64,000 nt of DNA from Pseudomonas frederiksbergensis (GCF_003732705.1 NZ_MOBR01000011.1:1-64000), one strand, 5' to 3'; counted from the stretch's first letter, positions 1 through 10,058 are shown. The notes: generated from the letters alone by a model not told the origin. A program made the numbers and translations.

Positions 1-51
1 ACTTCCTCATGAAACACCCCATCGGTTGTGTCCAACTTTTGGGGTGCAGAC
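1..51 (-). mobile_element. Probable end of an IS3-family insertion sequence (truncated by window edge)
   Basis: Read on the minus strand, bases 50 to about 28 give CACCCCAAAAGTTGGACA, which resembles the terminal inverted repeat of several IS3-family elements. About 20 bases further on there is a GGGGTG motif followed by ATG AGG AAG at the window edge, which looks like the start of an orfA transposase gene. At base 52 the sequence changes abruptly into the right half of the 112-bp palindromic repeat (CAGAGCGTGGGAACGATC). This suggests that the element inserted into such a repeat. The assignment is inference, because only about 50 bases are visible. Confidence 0.45.
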
Positions 52-69
52 CAGAGCGTGGGAACGATC
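52..69. repeat. Right half of a GATCGTTCCCACGC-type palindromic repeat
   Basis: CAGAGCGTGGGAACGATC is identical to the right end of the complete copies elsewhere in this window. The left half is missing and is replaced by the putative IS end. Confidence 0.7.
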
Positions 70-80
70 AACGACACAAT

Positions 81-106
81 TGTAGGAGCGAGGCTTGCCC
101 GCGAAG
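81..106. repeat. Single REP unit (GTAGGAGCGAGGCTTGCCCGCGAA type)
   Basis: One unpaired REP unit with the internal GGCTTGCC palindrome. It lies between the half palindrome and the terminator downstream of cysS. Confidence 0.7.
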
Positions 107-149
107 GCGTCAGCCCTGTCACCACCGCACTTGGAACCCGCACGTAAAC

Positions 150-179
150 AAAAACCCGCACAAGGCGGGCTTTGCTTTT
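150..179. terminator. Stem-loop AAACCCGC...GCGGGCTTT
   Basis: An inverted repeat AACCCGC / GCGGGCTT with a 5-base loop has an A-rich 5' side and a TTTGCTTTT 3' side, as in a rho-independent terminator on the plus strand. The gene it serves would lie to the left of the window or was displaced by the IS. cysS arrives from the other direction. Confidence 0.5.
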
Positions 180-290
180 GATCGTTCCTACGCTCCGCGT
201 GGGAATGCAGCCCGGGACGCTCCGCGTCCCTCCCAGAGCCGAACGCAGAGCGTCCGTTGAGGCATTCCCACGCGGAGCGTGGGAACGATC
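180..290. repeat. 112-bp palindromic repeat, copy 1
   Basis: Begins GATCGTTCCTACGC and ends GCGTGGGAACGATC, with inner inverted GGGACGCTCCGCGTCC-type arms. It ends 1 base before the cysS stop codon (292-294), so it probably forms the 3' end of the cysS transcript. Confidence 0.85.
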
Positions 291-291
291 A

Positions 292-1674
292 TCAGTCAGC
301 CAAACGCCAGGTCGTGCCGCCCTTGCCGTCTTCCAGCACCACGCCCATCGCGGTGAGCTGGTCGCGGATGCGGTCGGATTCGGCCCAGTCTTTGCCGGCA
401 CGAGCCGCCAGACGCGCGGCAATCAGCGCATCGACTTCAGCCGCATCAACCCGGCCTTCAGCGCCGGCCTGCAGGAAGTCATCCGCCTCAAGCTGCAACA
501 CACCCAGCACGCTCGCCAGTTCTTTCAGGCGCGCCGCAAGCCCCGCCGCTGCCTCGAGATCGCTCTCGCGCAGACGGTTGATCTCGCGCACCATCTCGAA
601 CAGGACCGCACAGGCTTCCGGCGTGCCAAAGTCGTCGTTCATCACCTGAGTGAAGCGCTCGACAAACGCTTCGCCACCGGCCGGCGCCACGCTCGGCAGG
701 CCTTTCAACGCGTGGTAGAAACGCTCGAGTGCGCCTTTGGCGTCCTTTAGGTTGTCTTCCGAATAGTTGATCGCGCTGCGGTAGTGGCTCGACACCAGCA
801 GGTAACGCACGACTTCCGGGTGGTACTTTTCCAGCACGTCGCGGATGGTGAAGAAGTTGTTCAGGGACTTGGACATCTTCTCGCCATTGATGCGAATCAT
901 GCCGCAATGCATCCACGCGTTGGCGTAGGTCTTGCCGGTGGCCGCTTCGCTCTGGGCGATTTCGTTTTCATGGTGCGGGAATTCGAGGTCGCTGCCGCCG
1001 CCATGAATGTCGAAGGTCTCGCCCAGGCAGCAGGTCGACATCACCGAGCACTCGATGTGCCAGCCCGGACGACCGTCGCCCCACGGCGATGGCCAGCTCG
1101 GCTCGCCTGGCTTGGCGCCTTTCCACAACACGAAGTCCAGCGGGTCCTGTTTCGACTCGTCGACTTCGATCCGTGCGCCAATGCGCAGGTCTTCGATCTT
1201 CTTGCGCGACAGCTTGCCGTAGCCCATGAACTTGGCGACGCGGTAGTACACGTCGCCATTGCCCGGGGCGTAGGCGTAACCCTTGTCGATCAGGGTCTGG
1301 ATCATCGCGTGCATGCCGGGGATATGCCCGGTGGCGCGCGGTTCCATGTCCGGCTTCTTGATGTTCAGGCGCGCTTCGTCTTCGTGCATCGCCGCGATCA
1401 TGCGCTCGGTCAAGGCCTCGAACGACTCGCCGTTCTCGTTGGCCCGATTGATGATCTTGTCGTCAATGTCGGTGATGTTGCGCACATAAGTCAGGTCGTA
1501 ACCGCTGAAGCGCAACCAGCGGGTCACCAGGTCGAACGCGACCATGCTGCGGCCGTGGCCCAGGTGGCAGTAGTCGTAAACGGTCATCCCGCAAACGTAC
1601 ATGCGCACATTGTTGCCATCCAGCGGCTTGAACACTTCTTTGCTCTTGGTGAGCGTGTTGTAGATCGTTAGCAC
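292..1674 (-). CDS. cysS: Cysteinyl-tRNA synthetase
   Basis: A 460-residue class I aminoacyl-tRNA synthetase that charges tRNA-Cys in the cytoplasm. Visible marks are the N-terminal [17 protein letters not shown] segment, containing the zinc-ligand cysteine and the HIGH-like HLGH. The KMSKS loop follows ([11 protein letters not shown]), with zinc ligands in WHIECSVMS and [11 protein letters not shown]. Length matches the family. The gene starts 15 bases after the glnS stop, and glnS-cysS is probably one transcript. Its 3' end abuts a 112-bp repeat. Confidence 0.98.
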   Translation of the reverse strand: MLTIYNTLTKSKEVFKPLDGNNVRMYVCGMTVYDYCHLGHGRSMVAFDLVTRWLRFSGYDLTYVRNITDIDDKIINRANENGESFEALTERMIAAMHEDEARLNIKKPDMEPRATGHIPGMHAMIQTLIDKGYAYAPGNGDVYYRVAKFMGYGKLSRKKIEDLRIGARIEVDESKQDPLDFVLWKGAKPGEPSWPSPWGDGRPGWHIECSVMSTCCLGETFDIHGGGSDLEFPHHENEIAQSEAATGKTYANAWMHCGMIRINGEKMSKSLNNFFTIRDVLEKYHPEVVRYLLVSSHYRSAINYSEDNLKDAKGALERFYHALKGLPSVAPAGGEAFVERFTQVMNDDFGTPEACAVLFEMVREINRLRESDLEAAAGLAARLKELASVLGVLQLEADDFLQAGAEGRVDAAEVDALIAARLAARAGKDWAESDRIRDQLTAMGVVLEDGKGGTTWRLAD

Positions 1675-1689
1675 GTTAAATCCCTTGAA

Positions 1690-3390
1690 TCACTGGCCCC
1701 ACGAATCACGCAAGGTCACGGTACGGTTGAAGACCGGAGCGCCCGGTTTCGAGTCCTTGATATCCGCGCAGAAGTAACCTTCGCGCTCGAACTGGAAACG
1801 GTCTTCCGGCTGTGCATTGCCCAGCGAAGGCTCCGCACGACAACCAGTGAGAACTTGCAGCGATTGAGGGTTGATGTTGTCCAGGAAACTGGCGCTGTCT
1901 TCCGCCTTTTCAGGGTTCGGCGAGCGGAACAGACGATCGTACAGACGCACTTCGCACTCGACGCTGGCCGCGGCCGGCACCCAGTGCACCACGCCTTTGA
2001 CCTTGCGGCCTTCAGGGTTTTTGCCGAGGGTTTCCGGATCGTAGGAGCAACGCAGTTCGACGATGTTGCCATCGGCGTCCTTGATCGCTTCGTCGGCACG
2101 GATCACGTAGCTGCCGCGCAGACGCACTTCGCCGTTCGGCTCCAGGCGCTTGTAGCCTTTTGGCGGCTCTTCCATGAAGTCATCGTGGTCGATGTAGATT
2201 TCACGGGCGAACGGCAACTGGCGCACGCCCAGTTCTTCTTTCTGCGGATGACGCGGCAGTTCGAGGTTTTCGACCTGATCTTCCGGGTAGTTGGTGATCA
2301 CTACCTTCAGCGGACGCAGCACGCACATGGCGCGCGGAGCGTTCTGGTCCAGATCCTGACGGATGCTGAACTCGAGCATGCCGAAATCCACCACGCCATC
2401 GGAACGGTTGGTGCCGACCATGTCGCAGAAATTGCGGATCGACGCAGGGGTGTAGCCACGGCGGCGGAAGCCCGACAGCGTGGACATGCGCGGATCGTCC
2501 CAGCCGAACACGTGCTTTTCATCGACCAGTTGCTTGAGCTTGCGCTTGCTGGTGATGGTGTAGTTCAGGTTCAGGCGGCTGAATTCGTACTGACGCGGGT
2601 GCGCCGGTACTGGCAACGCGTCGAGGAACCAGTCGTACAGCGGACGGTGGCTTTCGAATTCCAGGGTGCAGATCGAGTGGGTGATGCCTTCGATGGCGTC
2701 CGACTGACCGTGGGTAAAGTCATAGTTCGGGTAAATGCACCACTTGTCACCGGTCTGGTGGTGATGGGCGTGGCGGATGCGATACATGATCGGGTCACGC
2801 AGGTTCATGTTCGGCGAAGCCATGTCGATCTTGGCCCGCAGCACGCGTGCGCCGTCCTGGAATTCGCCGGCCTTCATGCGGGCGAACCAATCCAGGTTTT
2901 CTTCCACGGAGCGGTCACGGAACGGGCTGTTTTTGCCCGGCTCGGTCAGGGTGCCACGGTATTCCTTGGCTTGCTCCGGGCTCAGGTCGTCGACGTAGGC
3001 CTTGCCGGCCTTGATCAGCTCGACGGCCCAGTCGTGCAACTGGTCGAAATACTGCGAGGCGTAGCGCACTTCACCGGACCATTCGAAACCCAGCCATTTG
3101 ATGTCGCTTTCGATCGCGTCGATGTATTCCTGGTCTTCCTTGGCCGGGTTGGTGTCGTCGAAACGCAGGTGCGTGACGCCGCCAAATTCCTGGGCCAGGC
3201 CGAAGTTCACGCAAATCGACTTGGCGTGACCGATGTGCAGGTAGCCGTTGGGCTCAGGCGGGAAACGGGTGACGATCTGCGTGTGCTTACCCGAGTCCAG
3301 GTCCGCCTGGATGATCGGGCGCAGGAAATTGACCGGCACGGCAGGGCCGGTCTTGGAATTCGAGGTAGGGTCGACAGTGGGCTTGCTCAT
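1690..3390 (-). CDS. glnS: Glutaminyl-tRNA synthetase
   Basis: A 566-residue class I synthetase that charges tRNA-Gln. The HIGH motif is in [20 protein letters not shown], and the KMSKS-like loop reads [10 protein letters not shown]. The C-terminal anticodon-binding beta barrels end in RDSWGQ. The start chosen is the ATG at 3390 ([10 protein letters not shown]), because the 16 residues upstream have no family resemblance and fall in the promoter region. It is divergent from ppiB and followed closely by cysS. Confidence 0.97.
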   Translation of the reverse strand: MSKPTVDPTSNSKTGPAVPVNFLRPIIQADLDSGKHTQIVTRFPPEPNGYLHIGHAKSICVNFGLAQEFGGVTHLRFDDTNPAKEDQEYIDAIESDIKWLGFEWSGEVRYASQYFDQLHDWAVELIKAGKAYVDDLSPEQAKEYRGTLTEPGKNSPFRDRSVEENLDWFARMKAGEFQDGARVLRAKIDMASPNMNLRDPIMYRIRHAHHHQTGDKWCIYPNYDFTHGQSDAIEGITHSICTLEFESHRPLYDWFLDALPVPAHPRQYEFSRLNLNYTITSKRKLKQLVDEKHVFGWDDPRMSTLSGFRRRGYTPASIRNFCDMVGTNRSDGVVDFGMLEFSIRQDLDQNAPRAMCVLRPLKVVITNYPEDQVENLELPRHPQKEELGVRQLPFAREIYIDHDDFMEEPPKGYKRLEPNGEVRLRGSYVIRADEAIKDADGNIVELRCSYDPETLGKNPEGRKVKGVVHWVPAAASVECEVRLYDRLFRSPNPEKAEDSASFLDNINPQSLQVLTGCRAEPSLGNAQPEDRFQFEREGYFCADIKDSKPGAPVFNRTVTLRDSWGQ

Positions 3391-3641
3391 AGGATCCTTG
3401 AACGTACGAGTGCGCGGCCGGAACGAAAGGCCTGACAAAACAAAGGCGCTATCATAGCCGATGCTGTCAAGCCGCTGACAGAGCAGGCCCTAAATCAGGT
3501 GCGTTTAATCCACCTGTTTTTAAAAACTGCCTCGAAATTAACGCCCGTCGCGCTAAACTGCGCACCTTGGCTGCTGTTGGCCGGACCGGTTAAGGGCCTT
3601 GATGCCCCCAAACCCACGAATTTATTAGAAGAGTACCGATC

Positions 3642-4148
3642 ATGACCCAAGTCAAACTGACGACCAACCATGGCGACATCGTCCTGGAACTGAACGCTGA
3701 AAAAGCACCGGTTACCGTTGCCAACTTCATCGAATACGTCAAAGCCGGCCACTACGAAAACACCGTTTTCCACCGTGTGATCGGTAACTTCATGATCCAG
3801 GGCGGCGGTTTCGAGCCAGGCATGAAAGAAAAGAAAGACAAGCGCCCAAGCATCCAGAACGAAGCAGACAACGGCCTGCCGAACGAGAAGTACAGCGTGG
3901 CCATGGCTCGCACCATGGAGCCGCATTCGGCGTCCGCGCAGTTCTTCATCAACGTAGCTGACAACAGCTTCCTGAACCACAGCGCCAAGACTACCCAAGG
4001 CTGGGGCTATGCAGTCTTCGCCAAAGTGGTTGCCGGCACTGACGTCGTGGACAAGATCAAAGGTGTTTCCACCACCTCCAAGTCCGGCCACCAGGACGTA
4101 CCAGCAGACGACGTGATCATCGAGAAAGCCGAGATCATCGAAGCGTGA
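3642..4148 (+). CDS. ppiB: Peptidyl-prolyl cis-trans isomerase B (cyclophilin)
   Basis: A 168-residue cytoplasmic cyclophilin that accelerates proline isomerisation. The active-site signature is clear: [15 protein letters not shown], with catalytic Arg, then [15 protein letters not shown] and [11 protein letters not shown]. It has no signal peptide. It overlaps lpxH by four bases (GTGA), as in the conserved ppiB-lpxH pair of pseudomonads. An AAGAGTACC ribosome-binding site precedes the ATG. Confidence 0.97.
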   Translation: MTQVKLTTNHGDIVLELNAEKAPVTVANFIEYVKAGHYENTVFHRVIGNFMIQGGGFEPGMKEKKDKRPSIQNEADNGLPNEKYSVAMARTMEPHSASAQFFINVADNSFLNHSAKTTQGWGYAVFAKVVAGTDVVDKIKGVSTTSKSGHQDVPADDVIIEKAEIIEA

Positions 4149-4897
4149 TATTGCTGATTTCAGACTTGCATCTGGAAGAGGAGCGCCCGGACATTACCCG
4201 GGCGTTTCTGGATTTGCTCGCCGGACGCGCCCGCTCGGCGAGTGCGTTGTACATCCTCGGCGACTTTTTCGAGGCGTGGATTGGCGACGATGCCATGACG
4301 CCGTTCCAGCGTTCCATCTGCCAGGCCCTGCGCGATCTCAGCGACAGCGGCACGGCGATTTTTCTGATGCACGGCAATCGCGACTTCATGCTCGGCAAGG
4401 CCTTTTGCAAACAGGCCGGCTGCACGCTGCTGAAGGACCCGAGTGTCGTGCAGTTTTACGGCGAACCCGTGCTTTTGATGCACGGCGACAGCCTCTGCAC
4501 CCGCGATGTCGGCTATATGAAGCTGCGTCGCTACCTGCGAAACCCGATCACCCTGTTCATCCTCCGCCACCTGCCCCTGCGCACCCGCCACAACCTGGCG
4601 CGCAAGCTGCGCAGCGAAAGCCGTGCGCAAACGCGGATGAAGGCCAATGACATCGTCGATGTCACGCCCGAAGAAGTGCCGCGAATCATGCAGGCGTTTG
4701 GCGTGAAGACGCTGATCCATGGGCATACCCATCGACCGGCGATACACAAGTTGCAGATTGGCGAACAAGCGGCCCGGCGCATTGTGCTGGGGGATTGGGA
4801 TCGTCAGGGCTGGGCGTTGCAGGTGGATGAGCAAGGGTTTTCCCTGGCCCCGTTTGATTTTGGGACACCGCCGCAGCTTGCATTGCCTAACGGCTAA
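4145..4897 (+). CDS. lpxH: UDP-2,3-diacylglucosamine diphosphatase
   Basis: A 250-residue calcineurin-like phosphoesterase that hydrolyses UDP-2,3-diacylglucosamine to lipid X in lipid A synthesis, at the inner membrane. Metal-binding motifs are visible in order: [40 protein letters not shown] and HGHTHRPA. The start is a GTG overlapping the ppiB stop, which implies translational coupling. The next gene is convergent beyond a repeat region. Confidence 0.96.
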   Translation: MILLISDLHLEEERPDITRAFLDLLAGRARSASALYILGDFFEAWIGDDAMTPFQRSICQALRDLSDSGTAIFLMHGNRDFMLGKAFCKQAGCTLLKDPSVVQFYGEPVLLMHGDSLCTRDVGYMKLRRYLRNPITLFILRHLPLRTRHNLARKLRSESRAQTRMKANDIVDVTPEEVPRIMQAFGVKTLIHGHTHRPAIHKLQIGEQAARRIVLGDWDRQGWALQVDEQGFSLAPFDFGTPPQLALPNG

Positions 4898-4900
4898 GAG

Positions 4901-5071
4901 CCACCCCTCTCCCCAGCCCTCTCCCCAGAGGGGTGAGGGGGAAAGGGAGCAGATCTCCATCGTTTTCCAAACCTGAGTTCGACTCAGACTTTCAGGTCGA
5001 TGTAGCTCGAAAGAACACCTCGGTCAGTCCCCTCGCCCCTCTGGGGAGAGGGTTAGGGAGAGGGGTCGATC
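4901..5071. repeat. Inverted pair of CCCCTCTCCCC / GGGGAGAGGG repeats
   Basis: Two copies of a CCCCTCTCCCCAGCCCTCTC-like element (4901-4948 and, inverted, 5027-5071) flank about 80 bases of unremarkable sequence between the convergent lpxH and efflux genes. The copies could pair into a long hairpin and act as a bidirectional transcript end. Confidence 0.75.
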
Positions 5072-5084
5072 TCAAGCCCTGCAC

Positions 5085-6614
5085 TCAATGCCCAGACGCC
5101 GCAGGCCCGGCTTTCGCCGCGAACGGCGGTTTGGCCAGCCACACGATCAGCATCAACCCGAAGAATCCCCACCCCAGCAACGTGAAGTAATCCACGGTAG
5201 AGAGCATGTAGGCCTGGCTGGTCAACACATGATCGAGCTGCGCATACGCCGGGGTACTCGCCCCGCCCAGGGTGTTCAAGGCATCCCGGGTAGGTTGGTC
5301 GTAGGTGGTGATGCTTTCGCTCAAGTAGGCGTGATGCTGGTCCGCCCGACGAATCCAGATCCACGTGGTCAACGACGCCGCAAAACTACCGCCCAAGGTT
5401 CGCAGGAAGGTCGCCAGGCCCGCGCCATCGGCGATCTGGCTCGGTGGCAAGTCCGACATCAAAATGCTCAAGGTCGGCATGAAGAACAGCGCCACGCCAA
5501 TGCCCATGAACAGCTGCACCAGGGCGATGTGCTGGAAGTCCACCTCGTTGGTGAACCCGGCGCGCATAAAGCAGCTCAGGCCAATCGCCAGGAACGCCAG
5601 CCCAGCCAACAGCCGCAGGTCGAATTTATGTGCGTATTTGCCGACAAACGGCGACATCAGCACCGGCAGAATCCCGATCGGCGCTACCGCCAGACCGGCC
5701 CAGGTAGCGGTGTAGCCCATCTGGGTTTGCAGCCACTGCGGCAGGATCAGGTTGATGCCGAAGAACCCGGCATAACCCAACACCAGGACAATGGTGCCGA
5801 TGCGGAAGTTGCGGTAAGCAAACAGCCGTAAGTTGACCACCGGATGCTTGTCGGTCATTTCCCAGATGATGAACACCGCCAGGGCAATCACGGAAATCGC
5901 TGCGCCGATAATGATGAAGTTCGATTCGAACCAGTCCAGGTCATTGCCCTTGTCGAGGATCACCTGCAACGCGCCGACGCCAATGATCAGCGTGATCAAA
6001 CCGACGTAATCCATCGGTTGGCGACTGGTTTCCACCGGACGCGCCTTGAGCTGCGAACGCACCACCATTACCGCGAAAATCCCGATCGGCACGTTGATAA
6101 AGAAGATCCACGGCCAGCTATAACTGTCGGTGATCCAGCCACCCAAGATCGGGCCGGCAATCGGCGCCACCACCGTGACCATCGCCAGCAACGCCAGGGC
6201 CATGCCGCGCCTGGCCGGGGGATACACCGCGATCAGCAGGGTTTGGGTCATCGGGTACAACGGCCCGGCCACCAGGCCTTGCAGCACCCGGAAGCCGATC
6301 AGTTCCGGCATCGAGGTCGAGATGCCGCAGAGAAACGAGGCCAGTACAAACAGAATCGTGGCCCAGAGAAACAGCTTCACTTCGCCGAAACGCCGACTCA
6401 ACCAACCAGTCAGCGGCAGTGCAATCGCGTTGCTCACGGCGAACGAAGTGATCACCCAGGTACCCTGCTCCGAACTCACGCCCAGGTTGCCGGAAATCGT
6501 CGGCAAGGCCACGTTGGCGATGGTGGTGTCGAGCACTTGCATAAAGGTCGCCAGCGACAGGCCAATGGTGCTGAGCACCAGGCTGGGCGGCGTGAAAGAC
6601 GCGTTATTGCTCAT
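5085..6614 (-). CDS. DHA2-family (EmrB/QacA) drug efflux permease
   Basis: A 509-residue inner-membrane proton antiporter with about 14 hydrophobic segments. The DHA2 signature LDTTIANVALPTISGNLG is in the first segment and LSRRFGEVKLFLWA in the loop after the second. It is the permease of a tripartite pump with the adaptor (6782-7984) and outer-membrane channel (8000-9469). The start was set at ATG 6614 (MSNNASF), because the upstream extension is REP-derived and arginine-rich. A REP pair separates it from the adaptor gene. Confidence 0.93.
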   Translation of the reverse strand: MSNNASFTPPSLVLSTIGLSLATFMQVLDTTIANVALPTISGNLGVSSEQGTWVITSFAVSNAIALPLTGWLSRRFGEVKLFLWATILFVLASFLCGISTSMPELIGFRVLQGLVAGPLYPMTQTLLIAVYPPARRGMALALLAMVTVVAPIAGPILGGWITDSYSWPWIFFINVPIGIFAVMVVRSQLKARPVETSRQPMDYVGLITLIIGVGALQVILDKGNDLDWFESNFIIIGAAISVIALAVFIIWEMTDKHPVVNLRLFAYRNFRIGTIVLVLGYAGFFGINLILPQWLQTQMGYTATWAGLAVAPIGILPVLMSPFVGKYAHKFDLRLLAGLAFLAIGLSCFMRAGFTNEVDFQHIALVQLFMGIGVALFFMPTLSILMSDLPPSQIADGAGLATFLRTLGGSFAASLTTWIWIRRADQHHAYLSESITTYDQPTRDALNTLGGASTPAYAQLDHVLTSQAYMLSTVDYFTLLGWGFFGLMLIVWLAKPPFAAKAGPAASGH

Positions 6615-6673
6615 CGCTAATCCTATGGAACCGTGGCGTGCGCGGCGCCGTTCAACCGGCGCCGCTGACCTTG

Positions 6674-6763
6674 TGTGGGAGTGAGCCTGCTCGCGAAAGC
6701 GGTGATTCAATCAACAGAGATGTTGAATAGAAAGCCGCCTTCGCGAGCAGGCTCGCTCCCACA
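6674..6763. repeat. Inverted REP pair (TGTGGGAG...CTCCCACA) inside the efflux operon
   Basis: Two REP units in inverted orientation enclose about 45 bases. They lie in the 167-bp gap between the adaptor and permease genes, so they could form a hairpin in the polycistronic mRNA. Confidence 0.85.
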
Positions 6764-6781
6764 GGTTGGTGTGATGGCGAA

Positions 6782-7984
6782 TCAGCGTTGCGCGGTCTTG
6801 CTGACCGCAGCGCTGTTGTCATGGATCAGCTGGGTGATCATCGCATCGGCCTCGGCCAATTGACGGTCATAGACGTTGGTGCTGAACGAAGCCTTTTGCG
6901 GTGGCTGTTGCGCCAGCACCGGGCCGCTCTGGTCATGCAGGTTCACATCCACTTGAGTCGACAGGCCAACCCGCAACGGATGTTTGGCCAGTTCTTCGGC
7001 GTTGACGTGAATCCGCACCGGCACACGCTGCACGATCTTGATCCAGTTACCGGTGGCGTTCTGCGCTGGCAGCAAGGCAAACGCGCTGCCGGTGCCGGCG
7101 CCGAGGCTGTCGATGGTGCCGCTGAATTTCACGTCGCTGCCGTACAGGTCGGCCTCGATGTCCACCGGTTGGCCGATGCGCATATCGCGCAGTTGGGTTT
7201 CCTTGAAGTTGGCGTCGATCCACAGTTGATCCAGCGGAATCACCGCCATCAGCGCCGTGCCCGGCTGAACGCGCTGGCCCAGTTGCACGGAGCGTTTGGC
7301 CACGTAACCGGTCACCGGCGCGATCAAGGTGCTGCGGGAGTTGTTCAGGTAAGCCTGACGCAAGTTCGCGGCGGCTGACATCACGTCCGGGTGCGACGAA
7401 ACAACCGTGTCATCGACCAGCGCGCTGGTGGTTTTCAGTTGTTGCTGAGCATTGGCCAGGGCGTTTTGCGCCGAGGTCAGGTCGTCGCGGGCGTGGGACA
7501 GTTCTTCCTGGGAAATCGCGCCGCCAGCGGCGAGGTTTTTCCGACGGTTGAAGTTGTCCTGGGCTTTTTGCACATTGGCTTGCTGAGCGTTGACCTGGGC
7601 GCGCATGCCATCGACGTTGCTGTACAAGCCGCGCACTTGACGTACGGTGCGAGCCAGGTTGGCCTGGGCACTTTGCAAACCGACTTCGGCGTCATTCGGA
7701 TCGAAGTTAACCAACACCTGGCCTTCGTGGACCAGATCCCCATCGTCGGCACCGATGCTCACCACCGTACCGGTGACCAGCGGGGTGATTTCCACCACGT
7801 TGCCGTTGACGTAGGCGTCGTCGGTGCTTTCGTTCCAGCGCCCGTAGAATTCGTGATACGCCCACACGCCGGCACCGGCGAGGATCACCAGAATCGCCAG
7901 CACCGTCAGCATGACTTTGCGTTTGCGTGGGTTGCTGGTGTCTTGAGCGTTTTCAGGAGCTTTTGTAGTTTCGGCAGTGGCCAT
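6782..7984 (-). CDS. EmrA/HlyD-type membrane fusion protein of the efflux pump
   Basis: A 400-residue periplasmic adaptor. It has a basic cytoplasmic N-terminus, one membrane helix (about residues 24-44) and a lipoyl/barrel half starting DDAYVNGNVVEITPLVTGTV. A long coiled coil follows (about 95-200, rich in Gln/Ala), then the returning barrel (APVTGYVAKRSVQLGQRVQPG). It links the permease to the outer-membrane factor. It starts 15 bases after the outer-membrane gene stop and is therefore in the same operon. Confidence 0.94.
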   Translation of the reverse strand: MATAETTKAPENAQDTSNPRKRKVMLTVLAILVILAGAGVWAYHEFYGRWNESTDDAYVNGNVVEITPLVTGTVVSIGADDGDLVHEGQVLVNFDPNDAEVGLQSAQANLARTVRQVRGLYSNVDGMRAQVNAQQANVQKAQDNFNRRKNLAAGGAISQEELSHARDDLTSAQNALANAQQQLKTTSALVDDTVVSSHPDVMSAAANLRQAYLNNSRSTLIAPVTGYVAKRSVQLGQRVQPGTALMAVIPLDQLWIDANFKETQLRDMRIGQPVDIEADLYGSDVKFSGTIDSLGAGTGSAFALLPAQNATGNWIKIVQRVPVRIHVNAEELAKHPLRVGLSTQVDVNLHDQSGPVLAQQPPQKASFSTNVYDRQLAEADAMITQLIHDNSAAVSKTAQR

Positions 7985-7999
7985 GACAAGTACCTTGAA

Positions 8000-9469
8000 T
8001 TAGTTGTTCAGCTTGGCTGGGGCTGGATTGGCCGAGGCGATGGTTTCGGCCTGGAAGCCGCCGCCGAGCGCCTGCATCAGTTGGATCGACAAATCGATCT
8101 GCTCGGCATTCAGGTTTGCCAGTTGACGCTGGGCCTGGAGCAATTGCTGTTCGATGCTGAGCACGTCCAGGTAATTGCCGATGCCGGAACCGTAACGCTG
8201 GACCACGGTGTTGTAAGAATCCTGGGCAATCTCGGTGGCGTGCTGCTGGGCACCAATCTGCCGGCCGATATCGCGCAACTGGTTGATGGTGTCGCTGACA
8301 TCCCCCAGCGCCTTGACCAGGCTCTTGTTGTACTGCGCCACCGCCAGGTCATAGTCGGCGTCGCGGGCATCGAGGTTGGCGCGCAAGCGGCCACCGTCGA
8401 AGATCGGCACCGAGAGGGTCGGGGCAATGTTGAAGAAGCGACTGGCCGAACCGAACATCGCGTCACCCAATAAGGATTCGGCACCGGCGGCAGCCGTCAG
8501 GTTCAAGTTGGGATAGAACTGGGTCTTGCTCGCGGCGATGTCCTTGCTCGCGGCCTCGACCCGCCAGCGCGCGGCCACCAGATCCGGGCGACGACCGAGC
8601 AACTCGGCCGGTAACACCGACGGCAAGGCCACGGCGCTGGCCTGGAGGATCTTCGGCCGGGCGATTTCATTGCCGCGATCCGGGCCTTTGCCCAGCAACA
8701 CGGCCAGAGCGATTTTCGCGCTGTTCAGGCGTTTTTCCGCATCGATCAGGCTGGCTTCAGAGCTGGCTTCCAGGCTTTCGGTCTGCTGGAACTGGTATTG
8801 ACTGTCGATCCCCGAACTCAAGCGACGCTGGCTCAGGTCAAGCATTTGCTTAGTGCGCTTGAGGTCTTCATTGGACAGGTCATAAACGATGTGCGCCTGA
8901 CCCAGATCGCTATAGGCGCGAGCGACGTCGGCGGACAGGGTCAACTGCGCGGCCTGCTGATCGACTTCAGCGGCGCGGGCCTGGCCCAACGCGGCCTCCC
9001 AGGCGTCACGCTGACCGCCCCAGAGGTCGAAGTTGTAATTGAAACTGGCGCTGACATTACGCACGGTGGCGTAGGCGTCGCCCTGCCCCAGCGGGTCTTG
9101 ATCCTTGGCCAGGCGCGAACGGCTGATACCGGCGCTGGCATCGAGGGTCGGCATCCGCGCGGCATCGGCGGCATACGCTGCGGCGCTGGCCTGATGGGCG
9201 CGGGCGTCGGCGATTTGCATGTCCGGGCTGTCGTGCAAGGCTTCGCGGATCAGACCGTCGAGTTGTGGGTCGCCGAGGCTTTTCCACCAGTCGCTTTTCG
9301 GCCAGGCAGCGGGCGACAGGGTTACGCCGCTCAGGGATTGCCCGGCCTTGAGGGTTTTCGCATCGACACTTTTGCCTTCGGTGTTCAGGCCGCTGTAGCT
9401 GGCGCAACCGGCCAGAATCATCGACACCAGCACCAGGCTCAGGCCAGTACGCAAGGTTTTGCTGCTCAT
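8000..9469 (-). CDS. Outer-membrane efflux lipoprotein (NodT/OprM family)
   Basis: A 489-residue TolC-superfamily channel with a lipoprotein signal peptide ending in the lipobox LAGC (Cys about residue 22). Two OEP repeats rich in Ala/Gln/Leu follow, with typical phrases PDLVAARWRVEAA, FYPNLNLTAAAG and YGSGIGNYLDVL. It forms the exit duct for the neighbouring MFS pump. It overlaps the marR-family gene by four bases, so regulator and pump are probably co-transcribed. Confidence 0.94.
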   Translation of the reverse strand: MSSKTLRTGLSLVLVSMILAGCASYSGLNTEGKSVDAKTLKAGQSLSGVTLSPAAWPKSDWWKSLGDPQLDGLIREALHDSPDMQIADARAHQASAAAYAADAARMPTLDASAGISRSRLAKDQDPLGQGDAYATVRNVSASFNYNFDLWGGQRDAWEAALGQARAAEVDQQAAQLTLSADVARAYSDLGQAHIVYDLSNEDLKRTKQMLDLSQRRLSSGIDSQYQFQQTESLEASSEASLIDAEKRLNSAKIALAVLLGKGPDRGNEIARPKILQASAVALPSVLPAELLGRRPDLVAARWRVEAASKDIAASKTQFYPNLNLTAAAGAESLLGDAMFGSASRFFNIAPTLSVPIFDGGRLRANLDARDADYDLAVAQYNKSLVKALGDVSDTINQLRDIGRQIGAQQHATEIAQDSYNTVVQRYGSGIGNYLDVLSIEQQLLQAQRQLANLNAEQIDLSIQLMQALGGGFQAETIASANPAPAKLNN

Positions 9470-9939
9470 TTGTCACCTACCCGCAGCAAGGTGATCGAGT
9501 CACCGGCTGCCACCAAGATTTTCTTCAGGATTCGTTCCAGGGTTTGCAACTCGTCCGGGGTGATGGCGCCGGCCAGTTCGTTCATGGCATCGGCGCCGAT
9601 GTCCGGCAGACGATCAGTCAATTGCTGGCCTTGTTCGGTCAGCACCAGTTGCACCTGTCGGCGATCGGCTTCGGAGCGTTGGCGAGCGAGGAAACCTTTC
9701 TGTTCCAGACGATCGAGCATTCGGGTCATCGAACCGCTGTCCAAGGACAGGTGACGGCACAACTCAGCCGGGGTATCGACGCCGAACTGGGCCATGATGA
9801 TCAGCACTTTGAACTGCGCGGCGGTGATGCCGTGAGGTTCCATGTGCGTATCGATGATCCGGTCCTTGAGCAACGCGGCGCGCCCGAGCAGGAGGCCGAG
9901 GTGGCAATGCTTGAATTGTTCCGGGGTGAAATGCTTCAT
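9466..9939 (-). CDS. MarR-family transcriptional regulator of the efflux operon
   Basis: A 157-residue winged-helix regulator. The DNA-binding core runs from ITAAQFKVLIIMAQFG through LSLDSGSMTRMLDRLEQKGF to the wing RSEADRRQVQLVLTEQG. As first gene of a regulator-channel-adaptor-permease operon it is presumably the local repressor, relieved by pump substrates. Two identical palindromes lie 16-60 bases upstream of its start and fit autoregulation. Confidence 0.93.
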   Translation of the reverse strand: MKHFTPEQFKHCHLGLLLGRAALLKDRIIDTHMEPHGITAAQFKVLIIMAQFGVDTPAELCRHLSLDSGSMTRMLDRLEQKGFLARQRSEADRRQVQLVLTEQGQQLTDRLPDIGADAMNELAGAITPDELQTLERILKKILVAAGDSITLLRVGDK

Positions 9940-9954
9940 CTGACCACCAATTAG

Positions 9955-9999
9955 CTGCCTAGGCAGAGAATGTATGTCGAGATGTTACTGCCTAGGCAG
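9955..9999. promoter_or_regulatory. Two identical palindromic operators for the MarR-family regulator
   Basis: The perfect palindrome CTGCCTAGGCAG occurs at 9955-9966 and again at 9988-9999. The centre-to-centre distance is 33 bases, about three helical turns, placing both sites on one face of the DNA. They lie directly upstream of the regulator start at 9939. The likely role is operator sites for the efflux operon; this is inferred from position and symmetry. Confidence 0.75.
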
Positions 10000-10058
10000 C
10001 GAATGTCAACGTAATAGTTAGGATGCTTTGTATTTAGCTGATAAATGGCGGCGTGACT

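Noticed and set aside
3439..3641. A specific promoter or riboswitch in the glnS-ppiB divergent region
   Set aside because: A TATGAT and a TTGACA can be found on the glnS side, but their spacing (8 bases) does not make a credible promoter, and no riboswitch fold was recognised.
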